A DNA stretch of 64,000 bases from Nostoc sp. S13. GTDB lineage: Bacteria; Cyanobacteriota; Cyanobacteriia; Cyanobacteriales; Nostocaceae. Where the stretch lies: assembly GCF_029379315.1 (NCBI RefSeq), contig NZ_JAQYWQ010000001.1, positions 1 to 64,000 on the forward strand, written 5' to 3'. The translations under genes and the position numbers were made by a program. This document shows, piece by piece, positions 45,891 through 56,946 of this stretch (positions are counted from its first letter, which is position 1; every line of letters starts with the position of its first letter). The notes under the pieces were generated by a model. That model ran no database searches. It had not been told where the DNA came from and saw nothing but the letters and a program-made list of their open reading frames with translations.

Positions 45891-46811
45891 TTAAAGTAAA
45901 CAGCGTTCAATCGTCGCTACAACTGATCGAGAAAGAGTATCAAAGTCGTAACCACCTTCTAAGCCAAAGAGAATTTTACGAGTTACCCCTAGACAATAAT
46001 CAGTAAACAAAGCGTAGTCTTCTGGCTGCAAATTGATACTTGCTAAAGGATCTGCCGCATTGGCATCGTAACCAGCACTCACAATCAGTAAATCCGCTTG
46101 AAAGTTAGCTAAAAACGGTACGACCTGTCTTTCAAATAGTGGCTGATATACTGCAATATCACTACCAGGGGGTACAGGTAAATTTAAGACATTATTATGA
46201 AAGCCGCGTTCTGTCGATCTTCCAGTACCGGGATAGCATGGGTACTGATGGAGGGAACAGTAGGCGATGCATGCTTGGGTTTCAACGATCGCCTGAGTAC
46301 CATTACCGTGATGCACATCCCAATCGAGGATGGCGACGCGGTTAATTCCAGGTTGTTCGAGGGCAAATAAAGCGGCGATCGCGGCATTAGAAAATAGGCA
46401 AAAGCCCATCCCCGCATCACTTTCTGCATGGTGTCCTGGGGGACGCGCCAATACAAAAGCCGGATTAGCTGACTTCAAGACAGCCTCAACTCCATCTAAC
46501 CAGGCACTGACTGCCAACAATGCCACATCATAACTGCGCGGGGAAACTGGCGTATCTCCATCCAAAGGGCCGCCGCCACTAGAAGCGATTTGCCAAAGTT
46601 TTTTGATGTAGGCTGGGCTATGCGCTTTAACTAACACAGACATCAGTGATGGTTTTTCTGATACTGGTGTCGGCGATCGCCAGGTAATTTTATCTGCGAA
46701 TCTAGCTGCTTTTAGGGCAGTAGCGATCGCCCTCAAGCGTTCTGGTGTTTCGGGATGGTATTTTCCAGTTTTGTGATCTAAAAATTCGTCGGAATAAATG
46801 ACTGGCAGCAT
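45891..46811 (-). CDS. Histone-deacetylase-superfamily deacetylase
   Basis: 306 residues. Class II HDAC/acetylpolyamine amidohydrolase signatures: RPPGHHAESDAGMGFCLFSNAA with His127/128, zinc ligands Asp165 and His167 in DWDVHHGNGT, YDANAADPLAS with the third Asp and LEGGYD near the C-terminus. Zinc-dependent removal of acetyl groups from lysine, polyamines or related compounds; substrate unknown. Catalytic residues complete. Confidence 0.92.
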   Translation of the reverse strand: MLPVIYSDEFLDHKTGKYHPETPERLRAIATALKAARFADKITWRSPTPVSEKPSLMSVLVKAHSPAYIKKLWQIASSGGGPLDGDTPVSPRSYDVALLAVSAWLDGVEAVLKSANPAFVLARPPGHHAESDAGMGFCLFSNAAIAALFALEQPGINRVAILDWDVHHGNGTQAIVETQACIAYCSLHQYPCYPGTGRSTERGFHNNVLNLPVPPGSDIAVYQPLFERQVVPFLANFQADLLIVSAGYDANAADPLASINLQPEDYALFTDYCLGVTRKILFGLEGGYDFDTLSRSVVATIERCLL

Positions 46812-46884
46812 AGAACGAAAAAGGTTGGCAGCAGGACAATCAATGCTATTGTATCCTCACTGGTACAAACAGTTTTTCCTTGTA

Positions 46885-49521
46885 TTAGAGCTTTGGTCGT
46901 TTACTTTCGAGGATTTCTGTTGCAATCTTTGCAGAAACTGGCCGGTAGAATAAAAAGCCCTGTACCTCGTCACATTTGATAGATCTCAAGAACGCCAGTT
47001 CTTCTTCTGTTTCTACCCCTTCGGCTGTCAACTTCAATCCCAAGCTCTGTCCCAAGCCAACTATGGCCTTGACAATATGAGCAACTTTGACATCGTGCGT
47101 CAAATCTTCAATAAAAGACTTATCTATTTTCAGATTGTGGAGTGGTAAAAGCTGTAGGCGCGAGAGCGAGGAATGACCCGTACCAAAGTCATCAATGGAG
47201 ATGTAAACACCCATCTGCTGTAGATTCTCTAACACCGTTTTAGTAAAATCTAAATTTTCAATGGCTGTGCTTTCGGTAATTTCTAATTCTAAAAAGCGGG
47301 CTTCTAACCCCGTTTGCTCTAAAACTTCGGCTATAGTCTCCAGCAATTTGGATTGGCGGAACTGCTTCAGAGAAAGATTGACAGCGATCGTGATGGGTGG
47401 CAATCCTGCATCTTGCCAGGTTTTATTTTGGCTACAGGCTGTTCGGAGCACCCATTCGCCGATGGGGACAATTAATCCACTCTCTTCAGCGAGGGGAATG
47501 AAGACACTGGGTGCGACCAATCCCATCTCTGGGTGCTGCCAACGCAACAGAGCCTCCATACCAGTAATTTCTTGTGTGGCAATGTTCACACGAGGTTGGT
47601 AGTATACTGTAAATTCTTGGCGTTCTAGCGCATAGCGCAAGCTCTTTTCTAAAGTCAGCAGTTCCGGATTTTTGGCGCTCAGGGAAACACTGTAGAATTG
47701 GTAGTTATTCCGCCCTTTGTCCTTGGCGTAGTATAAAGCGGCATCTGCGTGCTGGATTAGTGTTTCGGTGTCAGGACTGTTGCCATCAAGCAACGCAATA
47801 CCGAGGCTGGCAGTCACATAAAGTTCATGTCCTTGGAGATGGAAAGCATCCTCTAAGGCTTGTAAGATTCTATTCGCCACCAACGTGACCTCTTCAATAT
47901 CATTGATTCGCGGGAGTAAGATAGTGAATTCATCGCCTCCCCAACGGGCTATGGTGTCTCCGCCTCTGAGTGAGTCTTGTAATCTTTGAGCGACGCTTTG
48001 TAACAAAAGGTCTCCCAGAGTGTGCCCCAGAGTGTCATTAATCACCTTAAAACGATCTAGGTCGACGAAGATCACAGCTAAACTTTCGCCATTCCGAGTG
48101 GCGTTGGGCAGAGTTTTACCGAGTAGTTCGTTAAATAGTAAACGATTGGGCAACCCTGTCAGCACGTCATGGAGGGCTTGATAGCGAATCTTTTCTTCTA
48201 CTTGCTGACGCTGCTGCGTACCAATAATACTGGCGGCCATTGTCAAAAGGGTAGATTCTTCGTGCTTAGACCAATGACGCTCAAAGGTGCAGTCTGCCAA
48301 GCCAAGATAACCCCAGAACTCATTCTCGAAGCAAAGAGGTACTAAAAGAAGGGATTGAATGCCATCTCGAATCAGGAATTGTTGTTCGGCGATCGGAAAT
48401 TTATGGGTGAGTCCGCTAATCGACTGGCCGCTAGAGAGAACAGTATACCAACGGGCTAATCCAGAAGCTTGATAAGGCTGATTCTGCCAATGCAGGTGGG
48501 TAGATTCAATAAATGAGTGTGTCCATTCAAACCGTAGGCTGACTGCCATTTCCCCTGTAACAGGATGGGGATGGTTCTGAAAGAGATAGACACGATCTGC
48601 CAAGGCCGCTTCGCCCAATACAGCTAGAGCTCGATGAATACCAGTTTCGTAATTAATTTCCCCCAGCAAATAATTGGCGGCTTCCGCAACTGCTTGTAGC
48701 AAGCGATCGCGCTGACGCAGTTCAGTTGTGGCTTGTTTTTGCTCTGTAATATCCCTAATAATAAAAGTTCTAATTAAATCACTTTCAGGAAGGTAGAGAA
48801 CGGATTGTTCAAAAACTTCTGCGCCTACTTCTACCTCTCGCACAAAAGAATTTTTTTCTAGATTGTTAATTCCACTCAGGAGTCCTGTTAAAATCGGGTG
48901 TTGCGTCCCAACTTCCCTGAGTTTGGGAAACTTGAGAGTTGCGGCCGGATTGAGATAAGTAACTGTTCCCTCGAAATCCATTTCAATAATTGGATTGGGG
49001 ATAAGTTCCGGGAAGGATGCTAGGCGAGCTAGGGCAAATTCAGTAGCTCTTTCAAAGCTGGGATCGACAGCTAGGGTTTGAAAAGGATTGGCAGGACTGG
49101 CTTGCTCTGATAAGAAACCAGATAAGTCTTCAACATTAAAAGATTCAGAAAATGCTTTTTCTGAGAGGTTGGAAATAGCATAATATTTAGCTTGAGCTTG
49201 ATTACCACCAAAGGCAATGATATCTCCATTTCTAAGATTATGAGAAAAGCATTTAGTCCCATTGACAAATAAGCCATTAGTACTTGCTTTTCCCTTGTAG
49301 TTGCCATCAATAATCTGGAAGCCGTATTGGTCAGTCTCTGGAACAGTTACTCGCAATAAAATTCCATGTTGCATTGATACTGATCGGGAAGCCAAGACAA
49401 TAGTATTTGAGGGATGCCGCCCCAAAGAATAAGTAGTCTCTTGTAAGGGGACAGTTCGCCGCCCTTCCAGGTCTTGAATGACCAACAGATGGCGTATTTT
49501 TTCCCGCTCATTTCCTAGCAT
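46885..49521 (-). CDS. FHA-PAS-GAF-GGDEF-EAL signalling protein (cyclic di-GMP)
   Basis: 878 residues. The FHA domain (about 10-115) has YSLGRHPSNTIVL and GNYKGKASTNGLFVNG. A PAS-like region runs about 160-265, and a GAF domain about 275-440. The GGDEF domain (445-610) has RWGGDEFTILL and the EAL domain (about 625-875) has EALLRW, ELEITES, IDDFGTGHSSL, KIDKSFI and AEGVET. Both catalytic signatures are intact, so it may make and/or break cyclic di-GMP. The FHA domain would bind a phosphothreonine partner, linking Ser/Thr kinase signalling to c-di-GMP. ATG at 49519-49521. Confidence 0.94.
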   Translation of the reverse strand: MLGNEREKIRHLLVIQDLEGRRTVPLQETTYSLGRHPSNTIVLASRSVSMQHGILLRVTVPETDQYGFQIIDGNYKGKASTNGLFVNGTKCFSHNLRNGDIIAFGGNQAQAKYYAISNLSEKAFSESFNVEDLSGFLSEQASPANPFQTLAVDPSFERATEFALARLASFPELIPNPIIEMDFEGTVTYLNPAATLKFPKLREVGTQHPILTGLLSGINNLEKNSFVREVEVGAEVFEQSVLYLPESDLIRTFIIRDITEQKQATTELRQRDRLLQAVAEAANYLLGEINYETGIHRALAVLGEAALADRVYLFQNHPHPVTGEMAVSLRFEWTHSFIESTHLHWQNQPYQASGLARWYTVLSSGQSISGLTHKFPIAEQQFLIRDGIQSLLLVPLCFENEFWGYLGLADCTFERHWSKHEESTLLTMAASIIGTQQRQQVEEKIRYQALHDVLTGLPNRLLFNELLGKTLPNATRNGESLAVIFVDLDRFKVINDTLGHTLGDLLLQSVAQRLQDSLRGGDTIARWGGDEFTILLPRINDIEEVTLVANRILQALEDAFHLQGHELYVTASLGIALLDGNSPDTETLIQHADAALYYAKDKGRNNYQFYSVSLSAKNPELLTLEKSLRYALERQEFTVYYQPRVNIATQEITGMEALLRWQHPEMGLVAPSVFIPLAEESGLIVPIGEWVLRTACSQNKTWQDAGLPPITIAVNLSLKQFRQSKLLETIAEVLEQTGLEARFLELEITESTAIENLDFTKTVLENLQQMGVYISIDDFGTGHSSLSRLQLLPLHNLKIDKSFIEDLTHDVKVAHIVKAIVGLGQSLGLKLTAEGVETEEELAFLRSIKCDEVQGFLFYRPVSAKIATEILESKRPKL

Positions 49522-50158
49522 GGCTGTTCCTCAAATTCTTATAATTTTATGTCTTAATCTGAAAAATACTACTCCCATAAGTGCAGACTTTCAGGCTGCA
49601 CTTATGGGGAAATTTGCTCAATCAAAGTTGTCATCGTCTGTGATTTCAAAATTGGTTTGAGGGTGCAAACTAGCCTTTTTCTTGATGATTAACCGCACTC
49701 AGTTCTGAGTCGTGAGTAAATTAAAAATTACTCAGTAAGTAGGTAGGTACGAGTTATGGCTAATTGTTCAATCAGTTTTTGCGGTAGAAGTTCTAGCTGT
49801 TTTCTCCACTCATACATAAGTTATAAACTTTGTCCTTTCGTCTATATCATCCAACCTTGTCTTTCTTAGGATACCCAGATTAACAATTCAAAATTCAAAA
49901 TTTTTGGATGAGAAGAGAGTTTCAGACTCTTATTTAAACTGCGACTGTAGCAAGATCCCACAGGGTAACTCAGAGCAGCGCCTTACGTATTTTCCCCCCG
50001 AAGCTCCTCTTCTCCCTACAGCCCTTCTCAAGACAGGAGACGCTGTAGTTAGAAGACCGCATTCCTCTTCCGTTCTAGCGACTGCGGGAATGAAGTCGCA
50101 GCCACTTCGTTTCCGAACTGCGTATAAAGGAAAGAAAAGGAGAATCAACCTCTAAGTT
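49522..50158. other. Repeat-containing intergenic region
   Basis: No gene. At 49574-49608 a 12-bp perfect stem (cccataagtgca / tgcacttatggg) may form a hairpin. At 50010-50110 is a mosaic repeat (ctacagcccttctcaagaca) shared with the 398-bp element at 26.5 kb. Confidence 0.5.
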
Positions 50159-51946
50159 TTAAAAAGGATTATAGAATAAACTAAAATACAGACCGTTTTC
50201 TTGTAATGTTCTCTCATTTGAGTCAATAGATACTAAAGGAATGCCCCAGTCAAGACGAACGATGAAGCGATCGCTCTGTGACCAACGCAACCCCAGACCA
50301 ATAGCAGCTAGAGTATTAGGGTTGGGATTCTCTCTACCAGAACTATTCCAGCCAACACCAAAATCCACAAAGGGGACAACCTGTAACACGCTATCTATCC
50401 GGGGTAAGCGCACAATCGGTACTTGAACTTCCGCAGAAACAAAAGTGCCATTATCCGTCAGTAGGTAATCTTGACGGTAGCCTCGAACGCTATCCTGCCC
50501 ACCTAAGCCAAATTGCTCTAAAGGTAATAGTGTTCTGGATGCAAGTTGTGTATTTAAACGAAGTAAAAATAAGGTTTCAGGAGCTAAAAGGCGTGCCCAC
50601 TGCGCTTGCCCTTGCCAAGCAAAAAAACGGCTATCGGGAGGATTTTGATTAATCGTGGGATTCAACGCATCTATGCCCAAACTGAATTGAGAGCGGAGGG
50701 CAATGACTTCACGGCTGTTACGACTCGTCCATTCTTGAAAAAATCGTAACGCAGATACCCTGGTGCGTCCCTGTTCATCAGCACCTAAACCGGGGAAAGG
50801 TTGTCGCTCTATTCTTTCAAGATAAGAGGCTTCACTTTCCCGTCGGGAGGCTGTCAACCCCACGGCAAATTCTTGTGTAGGAGTTTGAACTATCGGCTGG
50901 CGAAATGTTAGTTCGTAATAGCGAGAAGCCGATTGGATATCTAAAATGTTGAAAGGAGTTTCAATCACATTACTTGACGTAGTGCCATAGTTTAAACTAA
51001 GGGTTCCGTTGTGGGGATTGAGTGGTAATGTATAGCTGGCGTCAAAGGAGTTGCTACCATCGGTATTAGTGTATTCTAAGCTCAGACCATCGCCGAATCC
51101 GAGTAAGTTGGCTTGATTTAATTGTAATCGGCGGCGGAAACTGCCAACGCTAGGCGATCGCCCATTATCAAGAATTATTTGGCTTTTAAAAGTGTTTGCC
51201 TCACTGATCTTAACTTCTAAGAGACTGACACCAGTCCGCGATCCTGCCGAGAGTTCAGCAGACACGTTTTGAATCAAAGGATTAAGCTGCAAAAGTTGCA
51301 GTGCCTCTAATAGACGCTGGCGATTGAGAGGCGGTGATGTCGCTATTGCTAGTCGGCTGCGGACATAATTCGGATTCAACCGCCGAGTCCCAGTTACCTG
51401 GATATCTTCTAATTTACCTTCGAGCACCTGAATTTTGACAACACCGGATTGGATTGTTTGAGGTGGAATATAGGCACCAGAAGTAATGTAACCATTTTTG
51501 ACGTATAGATCAGTGATTTTAGAACGTGCTTGATACACTTGGGTCAGTGAGATCGGTCGTTTGGTAAATTCAGCAGTGGCTTGGGCTAACTCTTCGGGAC
51601 TGAAAACTGTGCTACCAACAACTTCAAACCGTTGAACAACAATAGTTTGGGGAAGGTTGGCAGGAAGTGGTTCCTCAGGTGTAGGAGTTGGGGCAGAGGG
51701 AGGAAATAGTTCTGCTGGTGGGGGGAGTGGCTGTGGCAGTTCAGGTGAGGGAAGTGGCGAAGGTGCAGATGGTTGGACATCTTGTGGTGGTGGGAATTTT
51801 TGCGACAGGATGAGATTACTAGTTGGTAATTCTGTAGTATCAATAGCCTGAGCTTTCTCTGGACTAGAAAATATGCTGCTGAGTGATAGAAGCATACTCA
51901 GAGGTAAGCAGGACACTATAAGATTCTGAGGATATTTATCAATCAT
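50159..51946 (-). CDS. TpsB-type outer-membrane transporter (ShlB/FhaC/HecB family)
   Basis: 595 residues. A signal-like N-terminus (SCLPLSMLLSLSSIFSSPEKAQA) is followed by a Pro-rich linker (about 55-95). The POTRA region comes next (VVQRFEVVGSTVFSPEELAQ ... VEGKLEDIQVTGTRRLNPNYV-type) and then a 16-strand barrel with GLGGQDSVRGYRQDYLL, containing the conserved RGY motif. It exports a large TpsA adhesin/hemolysin, but no TpsA gene is in reach, so it is an orphan or pairs with a distant gene. ATG at 51944-51946. Confidence 0.92.
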   Translation of the reverse strand: MIDKYPQNLIVSCLPLSMLLSLSSIFSSPEKAQAIDTTELPTSNLILSQKFPPPQDVQPSAPSPLPSPELPQPLPPPAELFPPSAPTPTPEEPLPANLPQTIVVQRFEVVGSTVFSPEELAQATAEFTKRPISLTQVYQARSKITDLYVKNGYITSGAYIPPQTIQSGVVKIQVLEGKLEDIQVTGTRRLNPNYVRSRLAIATSPPLNRQRLLEALQLLQLNPLIQNVSAELSAGSRTGVSLLEVKISEANTFKSQIILDNGRSPSVGSFRRRLQLNQANLLGFGDGLSLEYTNTDGSNSFDASYTLPLNPHNGTLSLNYGTTSSNVIETPFNILDIQSASRYYELTFRQPIVQTPTQEFAVGLTASRRESEASYLERIERQPFPGLGADEQGRTRVSALRFFQEWTSRNSREVIALRSQFSLGIDALNPTINQNPPDSRFFAWQGQAQWARLLAPETLFLLRLNTQLASRTLLPLEQFGLGGQDSVRGYRQDYLLTDNGTFVSAEVQVPIVRLPRIDSVLQVVPFVDFGVGWNSSGRENPNPNTLAAIGLGLRWSQSDRFIVRLDWGIPLVSIDSNERTLQENGLYFSLFYNPF

Positions 51947-52398
51947 CGCACGGAACTATTTTTTGTTAGCAACTGTGGGATTATACGGCGACTACTTCAG
52001 ATGTGAATCTTACTGTTGCTAAAGTTGATATCTTGGGCAAATCTCAATTTACTCAGCACTGAGTAAGGTAAATGTTATATTTGTCCAACTTGGGGAGTGT
52101 CAATGCAGACTTAAAAGTATCAATGGTGTTCAAGCCACATAAGCAAGCAGATATGTTGAAATTATCTGTGGCTGCGAGAGAAATCCGGGCTAAAGTATTT
52201 AGACATCTGGTGAAATTAAATATGCGTTATCTAGAACCCTTGTAGAGACGCGAAATTTTGCGTCTCTAGATTCTTTTTCGGAGATGTCTATTTGGATAAA
52301 TCAGGGTTTTATCTATGACGCGATCCAGGTTACACTTATTACTTCCGAAGGTAAGCAAGTAGGCACAAATAATTAGAAGATGGTGTAGAGTGCACACC
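51947..52398. other. Intergenic region with a hairpin repeat
   Basis: No gene seen. agagacgcgaaattttgcgtctct at 52244-52267 forms an imperfect hairpin followed by a T-rich run (ttcttttt). It may be a terminator-like REP. Confidence 0.45.
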
Positions 52399-54177
52399 CT
52401 ACAGCTCCATACCCCTTTGCTTAAACATTCCCATCAATTTATGTTTCCGAGCGTGGGTTTGCATCAAGTTTTCCCGATAGCTTGACCAGTCTGCTTTCTT
52501 CCCACATTCCAAGTAGGCATTGCGTACCTTTTTCAACCATTCAACCGCGTAGTAGTAGTATTCGGCTTTACCTGCATCCATAATCTTTTCGGCACGGCGA
52601 CAAGCATTAGCAATCACCCAAGCAGGATTGTGAGGGATAGCAGCATCCATGACTCGGTGAATCAACTCTGAATAATCAGAATTGAGTTCACTAACGATCG
52701 CAATTGCATCATCAATTAGCCCTTCATATAAAAATATATCCACCTTGGCTGATTCTGTTCCCCAACCACTATCAGTACGGACAATTTTCAGTAGGTCTGT
52801 TTTGAGGCTTTCCCAGTTTTCCCCAGCCAATTCTGCCATCTTTTGGTAGTCTACAAAGCAGGGCTTGACTTGAAAAGCCGCCTTGATTGCTAATAAAGCA
52901 GCTTGACTATTACCCCACTCCAGAGCCAAATCACTTGTCCAAATTCCCAATTCGTACTGACAATTACCCGGTAAATTTAATCCACTCTGGGCTATATCTA
53001 GTGCTTGCTGTAATGCTCCCTGAATGCTGAGTGTTTTCGCTAGAGCAAAGGCTTCTTCCATTGAGTTCATCTGGGTTTGAGCAGCATCAATTGCTTCTTC
53101 CACTCTGCCTAAACGTCCTAGCATTGTGAGATACTGCTGGGTTTGTTCTTCCGCTTCTGCTAAATACAAGTATTCTTGGTAACGTTCTTGACGTTCGAGA
53201 ATTTTCAGTCGAATTAGTGCCAAATCATCTGCATAATCTGGCACGTCTTCTTCCCAAGCTCCCCTTTCGGTAATATTACCTTGGAGAACTTGCACCAGTG
53301 GCGGATAATCCCAACCTTGACGTAAAGCCTCCATAACTAGGCCAAAATCAGCATTCCACTCATCTTGCCAGGTTTCCAAATTTATTTGAATATCAACTTT
53401 TTCTTCTGGGGTCAGCTCGGCACTGAGAATTGCTTCACACCAAGCATTATTTAATTCCCCGACAATTTGATCATTTTCAGCGCCGTATTCTGCAACCTCA
53501 TACCAATTTTCCACACAGGTAAAGGTAATCGCTTCTAAAATAGCGATCGCATTTTCACCCTCTCCCTGTTCGCTAAAATCTATCGCAGTTTGGACTACAC
53601 TCAGCAATTCCTCGGCAATTGGGTCTTCTTCGTATCCTTCCTGAAAGTAACGCACGGCATCCCGGAGAATCTCCCGTACTTGTCCCCGAAAGGGAGCCGG
53701 ATCAATACTACTACGGCGCAGAGGTTTTGCGGTTGTTTCCTGGACAGCAGGATTGATCATCCAATTAACATGGCGGTTAATCGCCTCGATTAGTGGTGGG
53801 TATTCTGTTACCAAATCTTGCAGCAGCCTTTGAGTTTGGATATGATCCAAGCGATCGAGTAGTTGTTCTAGGGTAGGGCGCTGCTGAATATTTTCGGAGT
53901 TACGCGCACAGACGAGCATCGTCGCGACAATGTGTTTACACCAACCCTCAAAGTTGTAACCACAGGTGCAGTTGACTGAGATTAACCCACTGCGATCGAA
54001 ACTCAGGTTGACATGATAAGGTCTAGTTTGATTGCCCATAACATCTGCTTGAAGCAGATGACCGCGTTGGGTAACAGCATTGACAGCACCAGCTACATAG
54101 TATGCCTCGCCCTGCTGGAAAGATTTGGCGTTGGCATGACGGCGGATAGTAAATTCACTAATTTGGGGAATAGACAT
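52399..54177 (-). CDS. SWIM zinc-finger protein with TPR-like repeats
   Basis: 592 residues. The SWIM finger at 70-82 is CTCGYNFEGWCKH (CxC...CxH), preceded by the usual RRHANAKSFQQGEAYY. The remaining ~500 residues are helical and repetitive, like those of bacterial SWIM proteins that carry TPR-type repeats. SWIM fingers bind nucleic acid or protein; role unknown. No SNF2 helicase is adjacent, though such pairs are common. ATG at 54175-54177. Confidence 0.9.
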   Translation of the reverse strand: MSIPQISEFTIRRHANAKSFQQGEAYYVAGAVNAVTQRGHLLQADVMGNQTRPYHVNLSFDRSGLISVNCTCGYNFEGWCKHIVATMLVCARNSENIQQRPTLEQLLDRLDHIQTQRLLQDLVTEYPPLIEAINRHVNWMINPAVQETTAKPLRRSSIDPAPFRGQVREILRDAVRYFQEGYEEDPIAEELLSVVQTAIDFSEQGEGENAIAILEAITFTCVENWYEVAEYGAENDQIVGELNNAWCEAILSAELTPEEKVDIQINLETWQDEWNADFGLVMEALRQGWDYPPLVQVLQGNITERGAWEEDVPDYADDLALIRLKILERQERYQEYLYLAEAEEQTQQYLTMLGRLGRVEEAIDAAQTQMNSMEEAFALAKTLSIQGALQQALDIAQSGLNLPGNCQYELGIWTSDLALEWGNSQAALLAIKAAFQVKPCFVDYQKMAELAGENWESLKTDLLKIVRTDSGWGTESAKVDIFLYEGLIDDAIAIVSELNSDYSELIHRVMDAAIPHNPAWVIANACRRAEKIMDAGKAEYYYYAVEWLKKVRNAYLECGKKADWSSYRENLMQTHARKHKLMGMFKQRGMEL

Positions 54178-54512
54178 CGAGCGATCGCCTGTGTAAATCC
54201 TCTGGATAAATCTTAAATCCAGCTTAGGTGTTAGGCTAACGCCCTGTAAAGAGATTCAAGCAGTATAAAAATAAATAAGTATACGCTTTTGACTATAATT
54301 ACTCAAAACATCCATCTTTTCCCCAGAAGTCAGTGAATCATAATTGGAGTTAGCAACACCCAAACCTTAAATCAGTGAACAGTCGTAAACAGTCCTGATA
54401 GTGTATGGTGAGTGATTTAGAGTCAAGGGATAAAACTGATAACTGTTAAAGGGGTTGCACTGATTGTCGGTCAAGTTGAGAATAAATAGGCGAAGCACAC
54501 GGGGAAACTAAC
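54178..54512. other. Divergent intergenic region before lpdA
   Basis: AT-rich, no repeat of note. It should contain promoters of the SWIM gene and lpdA. Confidence 0.35.
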
Positions 54513-55937
54513 GTGAGTCAAGAATTTGATTACGATTTAGTAATTATCGGCGCTGGTGTAGGCGGACATGGGGCAGCCTTACACGCCGTAAGTTGCGGTC
54601 TGAAAACAGCGATTATTGAAGCTGCTGATATGGGAGGAACCTGTGTTAATCGGGGCTGTATTCCTTCTAAAGCGCTGCTGGCAGCATCTGGACGTGTGCG
54701 GGAGTTACGTAATGCCCACCACCTCAAGTCACTGGGAATTCAAATTGGTAGCGTGGAATTCGATCGCCAAGCGATCGCTAATCATGCTACTAATCTCGTA
54801 TCGAAAATTCAAGACGATTTAACCAACAGCCTTAAACGTCTAAAAGTCGATATCATCAGGGGTTGGGGAAAAATCGCTGGGGCGCAAAAAGTCTCTATTA
54901 CCGGAGACGGTGGTGAAAAAACCATCACAGCCAAAGACATCATCCTTTCCCCTGGTTCAATTCCTTTTGTGCCTCCAGGGATTGAAGTAGACGGTAAAAC
55001 TGTCTTTACCAGCGATCAAGGTGTCAAGTTAGAGTCGCTACCAGACTGGGTGGCGATTATTGGCAGTGGTTATATCGGCTTAGAATTTTCTGATATTTAC
55101 TCAGCTTTGGGTTGTGAAATCACCATGATTGAAGCCCTAGATCAGCTAATGCCAGGATTTGACCGCGATATTGCCAAACTTGCGGAACGGGTGCTGATTA
55201 CTCCCCGCGATATTGAAACGAAAGTGGGGATATACGCCAAAAAAGTCATTCCCGGTTCACCTGTGGTGATTGAGTTAGCAGATTTCAAAACCAAAGAAGA
55301 TGTAGATGTCATCGAAGTAGATGCTTGCTTGGTCGCTACGGGACGCATCCCGGCGACCAAAAATCTCGGTTTAGAGTCTGTGGGTGTGGAAGTTGATCGG
55401 CGGAATTTTATCCCAGTTGACGATCGCATGGCAGTATTATCAGCCGGTGAAGTAGTACCGCATTTGTGGGCAATTGGTGACGCCAATGGCAAGATAATGT
55501 TGGCACATGCAGCTTCTGCTCAAGGCGTCATCGCCGTAGAAAATATAGTTGGGAGGGAAAGAATAGTAGACTATCGCAGCATCCCAGCCGCGGCGTTTAC
55601 CCATCCAGAAGTCAGCTATGTGGGCTTAACAGAAACCGGAGCGAAGGAGTTGGGACAAACCGAAGGATTTGAAATCGCCACAAGTAGGAGTTACTTCAAA
55701 GGAAATTCCAAAGCGTTGGCAGAAAATGAAGCCGACGGGATTGCCAAGGTGATATATCGCAAAGACACCGGAGAAGTCTTGGGCGTGCATATTTTCGGAC
55801 TGCACGCCTCAGACTTAATTCATGAAGCGTCAGCTGCGATCGCAAACCGTCAATCTGTCCAAACTCTTGCACATCTAGTTCACGCCCACCCGACACTTTC
55901 GGAAGTCTTAGACGAAGCTTATAAACGAGCGATTTAG
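54513..55937 (+). CDS. lpdA: Dihydrolipoyl dehydrogenase
   Basis: 474 residues from a GTG at 54513. E3 of 2-oxoacid dehydrogenase complexes; it reoxidises dihydrolipoamide with NAD+ through FAD. FAD site [16 protein letters not shown], redox pair in [19 protein letters not shown] site [13 protein letters not shown], and the C-terminal His-Glu dyad in [14 protein letters not shown]. trpC follows 118 bp downstream across a heptamer repeat. Confidence 0.95.
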   Translation: MSQEFDYDLVIIGAGVGGHGAALHAVSCGLKTAIIEAADMGGTCVNRGCIPSKALLAASGRVRELRNAHHLKSLGIQIGSVEFDRQAIANHATNLVSKIQDDLTNSLKRLKVDIIRGWGKIAGAQKVSITGDGGEKTITAKDIILSPGSIPFVPPGIEVDGKTVFTSDQGVKLESLPDWVAIIGSGYIGLEFSDIYSALGCEITMIEALDQLMPGFDRDIAKLAERVLITPRDIETKVGIYAKKVIPGSPVVIELADFKTKEDVDVIEVDACLVATGRIPATKNLGLESVGVEVDRRNFIPVDDRMAVLSAGEVVPHLWAIGDANGKIMLAHAASAQGVIAVENIVGRERIVDYRSIPAAAFTHPEVSYVGLTETGAKELGQTEGFEIATSRSYFKGNSKALAENEADGIAKVIYRKDTGEVLGVHIFGLHASDLIHEASAAIANRQSVQTLAHLVHAHPTLSEVLDEAYKRAI

Positions 55938-56055
55938 TCATTTGTCGTTAGTCATTTGTCCTTTGCTAATAAACAAGGACAAATGACTAATCACCAATGA
56001 CCAATGAAAAATGACCAATGACCAATGACCAATGACCAATGACAAATGACAAATT
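55938..56055 (+). repeat. Heptameric STRR between lpdA and trpC
   Basis: A run of aatgacc heptamers (about 55997-56052), with degenerate inverse heptamers around 55938-55970. Noncoding. Confidence 0.8.
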
Positions 56056-56946
56056 ATGCAAATTCGTCGCCGTTCACCTAACCCAGCTATTAATGTATCC
56101 ATATTACGTTATCAGGCTGCCGTGCCTGACGGGGCGCCAAACAACATCTTAGAGGAAATTGTCTGGCAGAAAGAAGTAGAATATGACCAAATGCGGGAAA
56201 AAGTTCCTTTGCAGGAATTGGTCAAGCAGGTACTCACTGCACCGCCAACCCGTGATTTCGTCGCCGCCTTGCGCCAAGGTAAGACTAAGCCAGCATTGAT
56301 TGCCGAAGTTAAAAAAGCTTCACCCAGTAAAGGCGTTTTACGAGAAGATTTTGACCCAGTAGCGATCGCTCTTTCTTATCAGGAAGCCAAAGCTAGTTGT
56401 CTTTCTGTACTGACAGATGTCAAGTTCTTTCAAGGTAGTTTTGATAACTTAGCCAAAATTCGGGCTGCCGTAGATTTGCCCCTACTGTGCAAAGAGTTTA
56501 TCATTTATGCTTACCAGATATACTTGGCGCGGGTTCAGGGTGCAGATGCAATTCTCTTGATTGCAGCTATCCTGGGCGATCAAGATTTGAAATACTTCCT
56601 GAAAATTGCTAACAAACTGAAAATGGCAGCCTTGATTGAAGTCCATAGTTTGGTAGAACTTGACCGTGTGTTAGCCTTAGATGGGGTCTCCTTAGTAGGA
56701 ATTAATAATCGCAATTTGGAAGATTTCTCTGTTGACCTGCAAACTACTTGCCAACTTTTAGCTGCAAGGGGTAGCCAATTGCAGGAGAAAAACATCCTTG
56801 TTGTTAGCGAGTCAGGACTACACAACCCAGATGATTTGAGTTTGGTACTTACAGCAGGTGCATCTGCTGTACTCATTGGAGAATCTTTGGTAAAACAACC
56901 AGATCCTGGCGCAGCGATCGCTTGGATCTTGCCGAGGAATTTCTGA
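56056..56946 (+). CDS. trpC: Indole-3-glycerol phosphate synthase
   Basis: 296 residues, normal for cyanobacteria with an N-terminal extension ([20 protein letters not shown]). Catalytic signatures of the TIM barrel: [13 protein letters not shown] (Lys), [12 protein letters not shown] (Lys), [13 protein letters not shown] (Asn/Asp) and VSESGL near the C-terminus. It makes indole-3-glycerol phosphate for tryptophan. A trpB remnant lies 3.3 kb downstream. Confidence 0.96.
   Translation: MQIRRRSPNPAINVSILRYQAAVPDGAPNNILEEIVWQKEVEYDQMREKVPLQELVKQVLTAPPTRDFVAALRQGKTKPALIAEVKKASPSKGVLREDFDPVAIALSYQEAKASCLSVLTDVKFFQGSFDNLAKIRAAVDLPLLCKEFIIYAYQIYLARVQGADAILLIAAILGDQDLKYFLKIANKLKMAALIEVHSLVELDRVLALDGVSLVGINNRNLEDFSVDLQTTCQLLAARGSQLQEKNILVVSESGLHNPDDLSLVLTAGASAVLIGESLVKQPDPGAAIAWILPRNF

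Noticed and set aside
49904-50155. 83-aa plus-strand frame and its antisense
   Set aside because: Composed of dispersed repeat sequence shared with 26.6 kb.
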